Below, piece by piece: positions 39,413-49,833 of a stretch of 64,000 bases of DNA (positions are counted from its first letter, which is position 1; every line of letters starts with the position of its first letter). Both the position numbers and the translations under genes were made by a program. The notes under the pieces are model-generated. The model searched no databases and was not told where the DNA came from. It saw nothing but the letters and a program-made list of their open reading frames with translations. This stretch comes from Hippasteria phrygiana (Eukaryota; Echinodermata; Asteroidea; Valvatida; Goniasteridae): contig JAZGUH010000323.1 in assembly GCA_037893225.1 (NCBI GenBank), positions 2,418,001-2,482,000 of the forward strand. The letters are read 5' to 3'.

Positions 39413-41590
39413 TTAGACTGGTGGTTTGAATGCAGAAAATTCCACATTCATACCACCTGGCATGAGCGTTCCGAGCTTGTATATGATGCACTGTTCTATC
39501 TCCAAGCGCTGAGCGTTCGATGTTGTCATGGTCAGGACGCACACGCGCATGTTGTCACACGTGTGCGGTTGCTTGGAGAAGTGGCGCGCCACAGGGTGTC
39601 CGGGGAGATTAAGTCGGACACTTCGAAGGTGCTCAGTATACCGGTCTGCCAAACGACGCTTCGTTTCGCCGATGTAGTGTTCACCGCATAGTTGGCAGGA
39701 GATACAATACACAAGGTTGGAAGATATGCAAGTGAATTGTCCTCTGGGTGTATAACTGCCTTTGGGACCGTCGATCTGGGGGGGATTGTGGATGGACCTG
39801 CACGTATTACAGCGAGGACGATTGCAGGCTGTAGTGCCGGTGTTAATGTCGTTGACAACGGAGACTGGTGGGAGGATGGATCGGATTAAAGTCTGTCCGA
39901 TGGACTGGTCACGTCGGAAAGCAACGAGGGGAGTGGAGTCTCCATTGAAGATATGGTTGGTCAAAGGATTAACTTGGATCGTGCGGAAGTATTTCATGAT
40001 GATAGCACGAACTCGCAGGTTAAACGGGTGGTAGGTGAGGACCAATGGGATGCGCTTGTCGGCATTCTTAGTCGATGGAGTAAGCGCTGTCTTGCGGGTA
40101 ATGGCTGAGATTCGACGCAAGGCATTTGATGTGATGTCTCTGGGGTAGCCTCTGTCTATGAAAAATGTGGCCATTTTTGAAGCTTGTTGCCTGAAATCGT
40201 TGTCATCGCTACAGATGCGTCGAAGTCTGAGAAACTGTGAGTAAGGAATAGAATCCTTACAAGACTGCGGATGTGAGGAGTCGTATTGCAGATAGCTGTG
40301 AGAGTCAGTTGGCTTGTAGAACATGGAGGTTACTAACCGTTCACCATCAATCCGAAGTTGAATGTCGAGGAAAGGGAGTGTGGTCTCTGAAACCTCTGAG
40401 GTGAACTGCAGGGCAGGATGATATTTGCCGACAAAATCAATGAAGTTGTTCAGTTCCTCCCTTGTGGATGATGTTACACCAATTATGTCATCTATGTACC
40501 TCCTGTAAAGCAGAGGCAATGGACCAGTGTAGTCTTCGAACAGGTTAGCTTCGACATACCCGATGAAAAGGCAGGCGTAACTTGGCCCCATGCGCGTACC
40601 CATAGCGACTCCACTTTGTTGAGTGTAGTGTCTGTCGTTGAATGTAAAGTTGTTGAGCTTCAGAACTAGTTCTGCAAGACGAACGAGAGTCGTAGATGAT
40701 GGCGTGGGGTTCGGTTGTCGCTCGAGGAAGTATTGCAAGGCTACCAAACCGTCCGCGTGGGGGATGGAGGTATAGAGAGATTTCACATCCATAGTGAAAA
40801 GGAGCTTGTTAGCAGAGGTCCCAAATCTGAAATCTTCAAACAGCCGGAGAGCATCGGAGGTGTCTTTGACATATGATGGTAGTGATTGCACGATGGGAGT
40901 CAAAATTGAGTCAAGGTAGCAGGAAACAAGCTCAGTGGGACAACTGCAGGCTGAGACAATAGGCCGTCCAGGGTTATTGGGTTTGTGAATCTTCGGGAGG
41001 AGGTAGAAACGGGCAGTACGTGGTGTAGAAACTATGAGATTAGCAGCATTTGTAGGTAGTGCGCCCAGTTGAATAAATTCTTTGACGGTACGGGAAACTT
41101 CTTCCTGATGTTTAGCTGTTGGGTTGTGGTCAATTTCTTTGTATGACGTCCTATCAGAAAGTTGACGTTCAGCCTCCTGGATGTACAGATCACGACGCCA
41201 AACAACAGTAGCTCCACCCTTGTCTGCTCTCTTTATGACAATAGAACGGTTTTGACGGAGGGACTGCAAAGCTTTGCGTTCGTCAGCAGTGATGTTGGAA
41301 TGGGTAGATCTTGTGAAGTCAAGTTGATTGACCTCGTTCCTACAACTGTCAATCACAAAGTCTAACGTTCTGTTGCGGCCAGAGTTAGGACACCACTTAG
41401 ATCTCTTGGGGCAGAGTTTGTCGAAGGGATCAACACGATCAGCTTGGTCGGCTTGTGGAGATGAATCATTAGAATGAGACATGGATGGTGAGATGGGTAG
41501 ATTACGGGTCTGCGTGTCATCTTGATGGTAATATTCTCGTAGTCGTAAACGGTGAAAGAATTCCCCGGCTTCTTTCTTAGTAGAAAATTC
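39413..41590 (-). CDS. Penelope-like reverse transcriptase with GIY-YIG endonuclease, N-terminally truncated
   Basis: The frame is open across the junction to 41611 but has only a GTG there, so the true N terminus is missing; the first in-frame ATG is about 45 codons in. RT motifs: KADKGG at the N-terminal side, LLPKIHKP, FTMDVKSLYTSIPH (motif A), GVAMGTRMGPS (motif B) and RRYIDDIIGV (motif C, YIDD in place of YADD). Further on come a cysteine cluster CNRPRCNTC, then LVYCISCQLCGEHYIGETKR (GIY-YIG core, with Y, G and later R/E residues). The enzyme would nick DNA and prime reverse transcription. The frame from about residue 20 to the stop is intact, so the copy is fairly young. Confidence 0.88.
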   Translation of the reverse strand, partial: EFSTKKEAGEFFHRLRLREYYHQDDTQTRNLPISPSMSHSNDSSPQADQADRVDPFDKLCPKRSKWCPNSGRNRTLDFVIDSCRNEVNQLDFTRSTHSNITADERKALQSLRQNRSIVIKRADKGGATVVWRRDLYIQEAERQLSDRTSYKEIDHNPTAKHQEEVSRTVKEFIQLGALPTNAANLIVSTPRTARFYLLPKIHKPNNPGRPIVSACSCPTELVSCYLDSILTPIVQSLPSYVKDTSDALRLFEDFRFGTSANKLLFTMDVKSLYTSIPHADGLVALQYFLERQPNPTPSSTTLVRLAELVLKLNNFTFNDRHYTQQSGVAMGTRMGPSYACLFIGYVEANLFEDYTGPLPLLYRRYIDDIIGVTSSTREELNNFIDFVGKYHPALQFTSEVSETTLPFLDIQLRIDGERLVTSMFYKPTDSHSYLQYDSSHPQSCKDSIPYSQFLRLRRICSDDNDFRQQASKMATFFIDRGYPRDITSNALRRISAITRKTALTPSTKNADKRIPLVLTYHPFNLRVRAIIMKYFRTIQVNPLTNHIFNGDSTPLVAFRRDQSIGQTLIRSILPPVSVVNDINTGTTACNRPRCNTCRSIHNPPQIDGPKGSYTPRGQFTCISSNLVYCISCQLCGEHYIGETKRRLADRYTEHLRSVRLNLPGHPVARHFSKQPHTCDNMRVCVLTMTTSNAQRLEIEQCIIYKLGTLMPGGMNVEFSAFKPPV

Positions 41591-42555
41591 ATCTGCAATA
41601 CGACTCCTCACATCCGCAGTCTTGTAAGGATTCTATTCCTTACTCACAGTTTCTCAGACTTCGACGCATCTGTAGCGATGACAACGATTTCAGGCAACAA
41701 GCTTCAAAAATGGCCACATTTTTCATAGACAGAGGCTACCCCAGAGACATCACATCAAATGCCTTGCGTCGAATCTCAGCCATTACCCGCAAGACAGCGC
41801 TTACTCCATCGACTAAGAATGCCGACAAGCGCATCCCATTGGTCCTCACCTACCACCCGTTTAACCTGCGAGTTCGTGCTATCATCATGAAATACTTCCG
41901 CACGCTCCAAGTTAATCCTTTGACCAACCATATCTTCAATGGAGACTCCACTCCCCTCGTTGCTTTCCGACGTGACCAGTCCATCGGACAGACTTTAATC
42001 CGATCCATCCTCCCACCAGTCTCCGTTGTCAACGACATTAACACCGGCACTACAGCCTGCAATCGTCCTCGCTGTAATACGTGCAGGTCCATCCACAATC
42101 CCCCCCAGATCGACGGTCCCAAAGGCAGTTATACACCCAGAGGACAATTCACTTGCATATCTTCCAACCTTGTGTATTGTATCTCCTGCCAACTATGCGG
42201 TGAACACTACATCGGCGAAACGAAGCGTCGTTTGGCAGACCGGTATACTGAGCACCTTCGAAGTGTCCGACTTAATCTCCCCGGACACCCTGTGGCGCGC
42301 CACTTCTCCAAGCAACCGCACACGTGTGACAACATGCGCGTGTGCGTCCTGACCATGACAACATCGAACGCTCAGCGCTTGGAGATAGAACAGTGCATCA
42401 TACAAGCTCGGAACGCTCATGCCAGGTGGTATGAATGTGGAATTTTCTGCATTCAAACCACCAGTCCAACTCCCAGCTCCGATGAAGGCCTAGTCAGGCC
42501 GAAAATTCAGCTCCAATATTCTTGGTGAGCACTGCTTTAACTTTTATCAAACTTT
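41591..42555 (+). mobile_element. Inverted 3' fragment of the same Penelope-like element
   Basis: Reverse-oriented copy of 39327-40293. Its plus-strand frame (41710-42528) encodes the end of the RT and the GIY-YIG domain. A 2-bp deletion relative to the main copy, around ATCATACAAGCTC, shifts the last part out of frame. The hammerhead-like core recurs at 42479-42504. Confidence 0.85.
41710..42528 (+). pseudogene. GIY-YIG/RT C-terminal fragment of Penelope-like element, frameshifted
   Basis: Starts at an internal methionine (ATFFIDRGYP) and matches the main copy through the GIY-YIG core GEHYIGETKRR, with one substitution seen near the start (RTLQVNP versus RTIQVNP). It leaves frame after EQCII because of the 2-bp deletion. 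It lacks the RT catalytic motifs and so is non-functional. Confidence 0.85.
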
Positions 42556-42659
42556 GTACTTTTCATCAGTGCTACGCAGTTCTGCTTCATTATATATATA
42601 TATATATAACACAAATGTGGGGATGCTGCGTAGCACTGTAGAGCATTGAAAATATATAT

Positions 42660-43712
42660 GGTAAAGGTGAAACAGTGCTCACCGGATAGTTTTACCCGAG
42701 CTTTCGGTGCAATGCACCTTCTTCAGGGGAATTATGGCTTGTTGTGCTGAACCGCTGGTAGAACAAACGCGGTAAACTCCACGTTCATCCCGTCAGGGTG
42801 GAGCGTGCCCAGTTGGAACATCACACGCTGTTCTAGAGATCGGCGCTGCGTATCCGACGATGCCGTGGAAACAACGCAGACGCTCATGTCCTTTGTGGAA
42901 TGTGATGGCGCGCTGAAGTGTTGGGCGACAGCCAGACCAGGTTGTTTCAGCCAAACGCTTCGGAGATGCTCCGTAAAACGGTCGGCCAGTCGGCGCTTGG
43001 TTTCGCCAATGTAGAGCATGCCACAGCGGGTACACGTGATGCAATAGACAAGATTAGTAGTGGTGCATTTGAAGTGGCCCCGGATGTTGAAATGGCCACG
43101 GGTCCAGTGATGGAAGATGTACCATCAACGTGTGCGCAAGTTTTGCATCTTGGACGCTTGCAGGGAACAGTTTTGAAGGGGTCGTTGTCTACGGTACTAG
43201 CGATGCTGGGAAGTGTTGACTGCACAATATGGTTGCTGATGGAGCGGTCACGTCTGAATGAACAGAGGGGGTTGGTAGCAGCCATGTTGTGCGGGTGGTC
43301 GGTGAGGACTAGAGGGATACGATCTTGCTGCATTGTAGTGGCTTGCTTCATGGCGGCATTGCGGGTGACTGATGATACTCTGCGAAGAGCGGCATCAGTG
43401 ACAGAAGGTGGGTATCCACGTTGTTGGAAGAACCCCTTAATTTCTTTACCTCGGTGAAGAAACTCAGCATCCTCGCTGCAAATTCGACGGAGACGGAGGA
43501 ATTGGCTGTATGGGATGGCATCTTTACAATTCTTGGGGTGTGACGACTCGTAATGAAGGTAGCTGTGGGAATCGGTGGGTTTGTAGTGGACCAATGTGGT
43601 GAGAGAGTTGCCATTGATAGACACTTTGATGTCGAGAAAGGTGATGGTGTCAATTGAAATATCAGAGGTAAAGTGCAGGGCTGGGTGCAGGTTATCGGCA
43701 TACATATATATA
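42660..43712 (-). pseudogene. Second, diverged Penelope-like element, 5'-truncated and frameshifted
   Basis: The minus strand from about 43705 encodes LHPALHFTSDIS, PTDSHSYLHYESSHP and VPCKRPRCKTC, clearly homologous to the first Penelope element but of another family. A frameshift falls before the GIY-YIG core, which continues in a second frame (43019-42732) with LYIGETKRRLADRFTEH. The RT palm is absent. The 3' tail shares CAGTGCTCACC with the first element and has a CTGAAGA/GGTGC-stem/GAAA motif at 42702-42726. Confidence 0.85.
42702..42726 (-). ncRNA. Hammerhead-like motif of the second Penelope element (degenerate)
   Basis: On the minus strand: CTGAAGA, a perfect stem GGTGC/GCACC, then GAAA. 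One core base differs from CUGAUGA, so catalysis is unlikely. It sits at the same place as the motif in the first Penelope element. Confidence 0.3.
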
Positions 43713-44075
43713 CTGACGTTTTTGAACGTAGGGAGACCGATTACCGTTAATCTTATATTATAGGGCGACCGGGTGTTTTAGGGCATAACTAATGGGGAAA
43801 ATTTGGGTTAGGTCACATTTAAGCCAATGCACAAACGCCATAGACCGGTCGACCCAATGCGGGAAGGGGGCGTTATATATGACGTTTTCGAACATACATG
43901 TAGGGAGACCGGTTACCGTTTTTCTTTAACTATAGGGTGACCGGGTGTTTTAGGGCGACCGTTTACGGTCACCATAACGCATAACTAATGGGGAAAATTT
44001 GGGTTAGGTCACATTTAAGCCAATGCACAAACGCCATAGACCGGTCGACCCAATGCAGGAAGGGGCGTTTTATAT
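43713..44075. repeat. Tandem duplication of a ~180-bp unit
   Basis: Two direct copies with shared blocks TAACTAATGGGGAAAATTTG and CCAATGCACAAACGCCATAG, each starting near GACGTTTT.GAAC. The second copy has an extra GACCGTTTACGGTCACC segment. Non-coding, and internally rich in ACCGG/CCGGT. Confidence 0.75.
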
Positions 44076-44173
44076 ATATATTTTCCTGATAAATCTTATT
44101 ATATGGCTTTCTTCTTTTCTAATTCTAATTTACTCTACTTTTCTATTCACATGCAAACTTAGCTTATCTTGTA

Positions 44174-46376
44174 TCAGGTTTAACCGATGATCGGATCGGG
44201 CCGATGTTTGGCAATATCGGCAAAACATCGGATCGGCAAAATTTGTAAGGTTTAACCGATGACGAACCGATGATCGGCAATGTCAATTAGCAAACTTTAC
44301 ACTCAATTTTATCATACACAAATGTCATGTTTTTTTATTAGAGCGCGAGTAAAAACGATGTTTTTTTTTTGTGTGAAAAATGAACAGTTTTATGCTGTGA
44401 TGTATTATCATACCGGTGTAAATATCTCCGAGCTCCGCGTCTATGCGATCCGCGCTATCTGCACCGCATGCGTGAAAACTCAGTGCCCGAAGACAACGAA
44501 GCTAGCAGTCAGTGCATGACTGTACTGGTCTACTGAACGTCATGAACGGAGTCGGGGAACTACACTGTCTGAAGCCACGACGCGTTGTGGACTTTAGTTC
44601 AGCCGATCACATGTCTCTTGCATGCACAGCATTGGCGATATGTGTGCACCGTGTAATGTTATATACAGCGTGAATACAAAAATACCCTGGAAAAAAGACC
44701 AGCATAGACGCCCTTATGGGGAATTCCCTTCACGTGTGCCAATTTTGCTGGACTGAAGCTTGAATTGAATTGAAATCACTGCGAGTTCGGCGTCATATTT
44801 TTACGACCGCAGATTTTTCTACGTACATGTAAATAAATGCCTGGATTAGTTTTGCCCATTGTCCTAATTTGTTCTCCATTTCAACTTCTATCCAACAACC
44901 AGCAGTGTTCAAATAAAATTGAATAGGGTCGGTTGGTAGGCATAACATGTTAATTTTCTACCTCCATGCTAAAGGTGAGAATAATTAACGCAATACCCGT
45001 GTTAGAGGGGTCCCGAAACGAAGTACATGTACACATTTTGAGATGCTTTGTGAGACATATGCCTGATGAATTTTATGTGATACGAGCATTGCAATATGGA
45101 AAATAAAATTTACGTATTGTAAAAATAATCAGCTTCCTTCCTATTTCTTTAAAACTGTAAACTTGTATGGTTAAGCCAAAACTCTCGTGTTGTGAATAAT
45201 CGACCTTTTTATTCAGAACAAAGATAGATACATGATTGATAGCCTATTAATCAGCAAAAGCAATAAACTAAACAAAATATATATGAAACTGCGATCACCA
45301 TATCACAAACTGCACGCACAGAGTGCCGCGATACGAAAGCAGTCCATGCCGTACAACGCGCGGGCGTGCCCGGCCAACTAACAGCTCCATGCACGGTGCG
45401 TCACCGTAACACGTTGGCGAAACGTGGAATTATCCACACAGCCGTTTATCACGCACATCACTCAACCACTGGTCCACTTCTTGTTGCAATTTGTCGAAAG
45501 TTTTGATTAAAACACATCCTGATTTTGACTATCCTTGTTGGTCCGATTCTTTGTTAGTTTTCGCCGGGATTTTATGAACAAATCTTGTCGAGTGGGCCTA
45601 CGAAGTTCTAGAATCTTTTAGTAATTTGTTGCCTCCAAAGCATGCGTGTCAAAGCATGGTGTTGCATGAATAACCACCCCCCAACAACGGACCCGCTCTG
45701 CGCATTGCGCAGGCGCAGACGTTTTTTTCCCCATGATCGAGCCTGTACTTATTTTGCCGCATGCGCACGTACTCCCGGCCGAACATCGACAAGATGTACA
45801 CGATCTTTGAGTTACGCATAGTTTCACATGTCGGCAAGTACCGCTGCTATATGGGATTCCGGACGCCCGGTCGGCAATTCCTACTATTATGATCGGAAAT
45901 CGGTATCGTAGAATTAATTTGTCTTCCTCTACCTAATAACATTTTAAGGTTTTCGAAAATAGGGTGACCCGAACCGAAGGCATTTTTTTTTTTTTGCCCA
46001 ATTTATTACTGTGTTAAGGGAGTCGTGGTTTGTCTTGGGTATGTCACTGTTGGTTGGGCGCAATCGGTCGATGTGCGCGATCGGTCGATCGTGCTGTGCT
46101 ATCAGTCAATTCTGACGGATATCTTGGACTTTACTTATTACCTTTCAAAAAAATCCTCTAGAGCCGTGAATTAGAAAGACAATGTGTTCGACTGGTGGCA
46201 GCGCGATCGGTCCATAGCGTCACGATCTACCGATAGCGCAGCACGATTTTTTGACGTTTTTGATGGCATTGTTTATGTCGATTAAAAACATCGGATCGGA
46301 TCGGACATCGGCCGATGTTCCAAAAAAAACATCGCCCATCGGATCGGCAGGCAAATCCAACATCGGTTGAACCTTA
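44174..46376. mobile_element. 2.2-kb hAT element with 8-bp target duplication (family A, copy 1)
   Basis: The left end TCAGGTTTAACCGATG and the right end (complement TAAGGTTCAACCGATG) are imperfect inverted repeats. The flanking 8-bp repeats ATCTTGTA at 44166-44173 and 46377-46384 are identical. Subterminal GATCGG/CCGATC units are dense at both ends. No transposase frame remains. A second copy starts at 59424. Confidence 0.82.
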
Positions 46377-46384
46377 ATCTTGTA

Positions 46385-47828
46385 CTTAATTTCAAATCCA
46401 ATCTTCCAAAAAATAATCCACAAAACAAAACAAAATAAAAAAATGGTCGATTCCTTACTTTAATTAACCCAGGATTTGACCTCAACTCAAAACAATTATA
46501 TACATACAATTAGTGTAGCTTCCTTTTCTTCTCACAATAATTATGAAATAGTAGTGGGCAGATTAGCGGATCCACTGTGGTCGCCCAATCACTCGACTAC
46601 ACCCAACCCTAGCCTTCCACTTCAAGTGTGTAGGGTTCACTGGTCCAGCCCTCCTAGGGTGGCCCTTGGTCCAGTACCGTCAGTATAGGTGTAGGGAACT
46701 TGACCGGAGTAGGATCTCGTCCCGTCCTTCAGCCCAGATGTATGGCCATCTAAAGATTTAATACACATGAACCAGGACTTCTGAAATACTTGCCATATAT
46801 TCACACTAAACTACAATAAAAATTATCACACAAATTGTAGTCTCAAATGTGTCGGACTATCGGGTCAATTTTGGAACTTCACAATAACTAACCCCAAAAC
46901 AACATTTTCTTTAAAACATTTTCTTTCAAACTTTGATTAATTCTAGGAACGTAAAAGTAGGTTAACACAAAATCAGAGCTGAACATCTATATCAGTTTTC
47001 CTTTTATATCGGAATAAGTTCTGGTGACTTTTGTATAAAAGGCTAAGCATAAAACATAAATGTTCGGTCTTAAAATTTGCCAAAAAGAAATCATAAGACA
47101 ATATTCAAACACTTACGGATTTCCATAAAAGTGGAAGTTTTTATCCTCGCTCAGATCATGGAGGAGATTGAGTAGTGCCTGCCACCATGGAGACTCCAGG
47201 GCCAAAGAATAAGTTGGCCACGCAAAAGCAAACTAGTTGCAGGGCGTAATCTGCCTTGGTGACTTTCACCAAGCTAAAAATAAAAGCTTCAACACCAGAA
47301 TGTGTTAACTGATGCACAGATTGCAGGGGAGTCGGTTGATAAAATGGCTAACTCTGGTAGCACCCTCTCTCTATCACATCATGTTTCATTCTCCCTCACT
47401 TCACTGATTTCACTTCCCTCTACACCTTCCCAAAAAGGCGTTCTCTCCAAATTACCCAGTGTTCTTTTTACTTTATTCTTTATTTCCAACTACTTCCACA
47501 CTTCACTCATTTACAAAAGAAAACGATTGGAAAGCCATGGCCAAAAACCGGTTCAAACCAGTCTGAGAAATTAAGATAAACTGGGCGAGACCATTTTGAT
47601 AAAAGGTAAAAAAAAAAATTAAAAAAAAAGGGACACCAGTCTAAAGTTACGTTTAACTGGGCGAGACCATTTTAATAACAGGTTTAAAAAAGGATCGACT
47701 GTGTCAGTGGTTATACTTGACTTTCAGTGATGGTCATTTAAATTGACTTATTTAAAACAAATGTTTTATGCAAATGTATAATGGTAAAAAAAAATCGATT
47801 TAAATTGTTTTGATTTTTATCAACCCTG
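46385..47828. other. Remainder of the composite insertion, non-coding
   Basis: AT-rich sequence without recognised frames. GGGCGAGACCATTTTGATAA is repeated at 47583 and 47657 in slightly different form. It ends in the TTTAAATC-rich right end of the composite element. Confidence 0.4.
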
Positions 47829-47996
47829 CTGTTATTACACTATTTAGGATTGATTCACTTACCAGTACTGTACGTCAAATCATTAATTTTGACATTCACT
47901 TGCTTGCTTGAATGTCAAAATGCTTGTATCATTGAGTTGAATTTTTTTTCAGTGGTTGAATATTAAAATCTTCATGTACACACTACCATTTTATAG

Positions 47997-48097
47997 GTAT
48001 GGAGAGAAAAAAGGAGTATGACAGTCGGCAGTGGTCATTCAGAAAATCAAACTGCGCTTTATCATTTAATGGCAAAAGGCATCGACGTCAATCATAA
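47997..48097 (+). CDS. Candidate terminal exon of a host gene
   Basis: A T-rich tract ending ATTTTATAG precedes an in-phase open stretch (MERKKEYDSRQWSFRKSN) that runs to TAA at 48095-48097. The entering phase fits the donor at 38051. A possible ATTAAA polyadenylation signal lies about 75 bases downstream. The protein is not recognised. The alternative is chance splice signals in non-coding DNA. Confidence 0.4.
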
Positions 48098-49559
48098 CCT
48101 TGACTGTCTTTAACTTAGGCATTACGAACACCCCCTGCAAAATGCAACAACAACAAAACTCAAAACTAATACATTAAATCATTCAAAATGTTTACTCATC
48201 ACGACTTGACCAACATCGAAAAAATGAGGAACATGGCATTTTAGGAGCACAATGATGTGCGTTGCATAGCCCCTTAGATGATTTGCATAAAGCAGCCAAT
48301 AGACACGTACATTTGTATTTCCCGGGCTCACTTAGTTTTGCTGTATACATGTACATGTACATGTATACAACTGTATACATTATATTGTGAGTGATGGCAG
48401 ATCAGTTCCTTTTTTAAGCAATTATGATAATTTGTGTTTAGTGTGGCGTAATATAATTGCATAGTAGCCTTTTACAAGCAGTGATCAATTTCCTCTGTTG
48501 CAGTCATCAGTGTTGTAAGCAAGTCATTTTTTCTCAAGTCAAGTCAAGTCACAAGTCAAATATTCACAAGTCAAGTCAAGTCCCAAGTCAATTTTTTTCC
48601 AAGTCAATTCAAGTCCCCGAGTCCATTTTTTTCAAGTCAAGTACCAAGTCTCAAGTCAATTTTTGCACATAGTAAATTCAAATTCAAATGACAAATGAGT
48701 ACGCATAGGCCGGCACGCATGCACTGTACAAAATCAACCTGGCATGCCATCTTGACAATTCTCCATGTAATCGTCTAGTGCTGCAGCCCCGCATAGTATG
48801 TACTTGACACCCAGCTCGCTATTTTCTCATTTAAAAGCACTTCCCACTTTTCTTGACAAAAAGAACACAAGGTCTGGCCAGAGAAGATCCCTTGGTCATG
48901 GCCCTGAACCTAAACTCCATCCCATTTGACTCTAACACGTAACATAAAGGCTGCATGTATGATTATCCCCCTTATAATAAACACAACGCATTTGCAGTGC
49001 AACGTGGTTCCGGATGGGACCAGCGCAGTGTGCACAGCTCAATAAACATTATTTTGTTCGCAGACTTTCGGGCTTCCTATAATCCACTGCATCGCGCATA
49101 CCCGATGTGGTTGTGTCAAATTGCGGGGTCTGATCCACCAATTGTGTTTTACACTCAACCATTGCGGGGTCTGACCCGGATCGAATCTCCCCCAAAAGGG
49201 GGATCGAGAAAGGTGGATCAGATCCGGATCAGACCCTGATCCACCTTGCGTTTACACTTGTGGTCGATCCCCCATCGATCCTCCTTGCCGGGTTTGACCC
49301 CCCCTTTTAATACCTTTGCCGGATCTATTGCAAACGCAGTGTTTGTGGCGCGCCTTTTGATGTGTAAACATCGCGCTGGGTTGTCAGTGCATGCTCTTCT
49401 ACACAGCACGCATAGCATGCATGCCAACGTAGCGCTAGCGTGCTCCATCAATCGCCATCTTTGCTAATAAAGTAAAGCCTTCACGTGCGTCTTTCTGCTC
49501 TTGCCCTTACATTTACATTTTTTTGAAGCATTTTTTAAAAAACTGTTTACCATTGCATA
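48098..49559. other. Non-coding stretch with CAAGTC simple repeat
   Basis: 48525-48670 is built from CAAGT/CAAGTC units and is introduced by CAGTGTTGTAAG, which resembles a hAT terminus. 49130-49300 contains GGATC/GATCC-rich inverted units. No gene is supported. Confidence 0.45.
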
Positions 49560-49833
49560 ATGGCCACTGCTTCGACTTCATCGGCGACCGAGAAATTATC
49601 TTATAATCTAACTTTAGACCGCGTGGGGCAAACTGGGCTAAAGTAAAAGTGAAGGCCCTCATAGCGTTGTGGGCTGAGGATGATGTGCAACGTGCCCTCG
49701 ACGATCCACTCACGGGAAACTCTAAAATCTACAAACGACTGTCCCAGAAATGAAAAGATCTGGGATATGATAGAAATGCAGAAAGCGTATAGCAAAATGA
49801 AAGCCTTAAAACACAAATTTAAGGTAGGGAGAT
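49560..49833 (+). pseudogene. Myb/SANT-like (trihelix) DNA-binding fragment, frameshifted
   Basis: From about 49617 the plus strand encodes ANWAKVKVKALIALWAEDDV, then NSKIYKRLSQ, then, after frame changes, LGYDRNAE and MKALKHKFK. This is the pattern of the Myb/SANT-like domain found in Harbinger-associated proteins and many invertebrate genes. An ATG at 49560 leads in but is out of frame with the domain. The breaks suggest a relic of a PIF/Harbinger element or a pseudogene. Confidence 0.55.

Larger units (their letters stand above)
39327..41590 (-). mobile_element. Penelope-like retroelement, 5'-truncated main copy
   Basis: The body carries a minus-strand RT plus GIY-YIG frame and a 3' tail ending at an (AT)n run (39308-39327). 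At 41591 it joins directly to an inverted partial copy of its own 3' part (41591-42555). The inverted arms are 39327-40293 (967 bp) and 41591-42555 (965 bp), nearly identical. Inverted partial copies are common for Penelope-like elements and probably arise during insertion. Confidence 0.85.
38124..47828. mobile_element. Composite 9.7-kb insertion bounded by hAT-type ends and 8-bp duplication
   Basis: The left end is CAGGGTTGTTTGATTTAAAT and the right end is the complement of CAGGGTTGATAAAAATC. Identical 8-bp repeats CTGTTATT stand at 38116-38123 and 47829-47836. CAGGGTTG ends with 8-bp duplications are typical of hAT elements. The interior is a nest: two Penelope-like elements, a tandem duplication, and a smaller hAT element with its own duplication. 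After subtracting these, several kilobases remain without a recognisable transposase, so the founding element was probably non-autonomous or is decayed. Confidence 0.75.

Noticed and set aside
41591..41611. Start of the Penelope frame at 41611
   Set aside because: The codon there is GTG and lies beyond the junction with the inverted copy; the true 5' end is lost.
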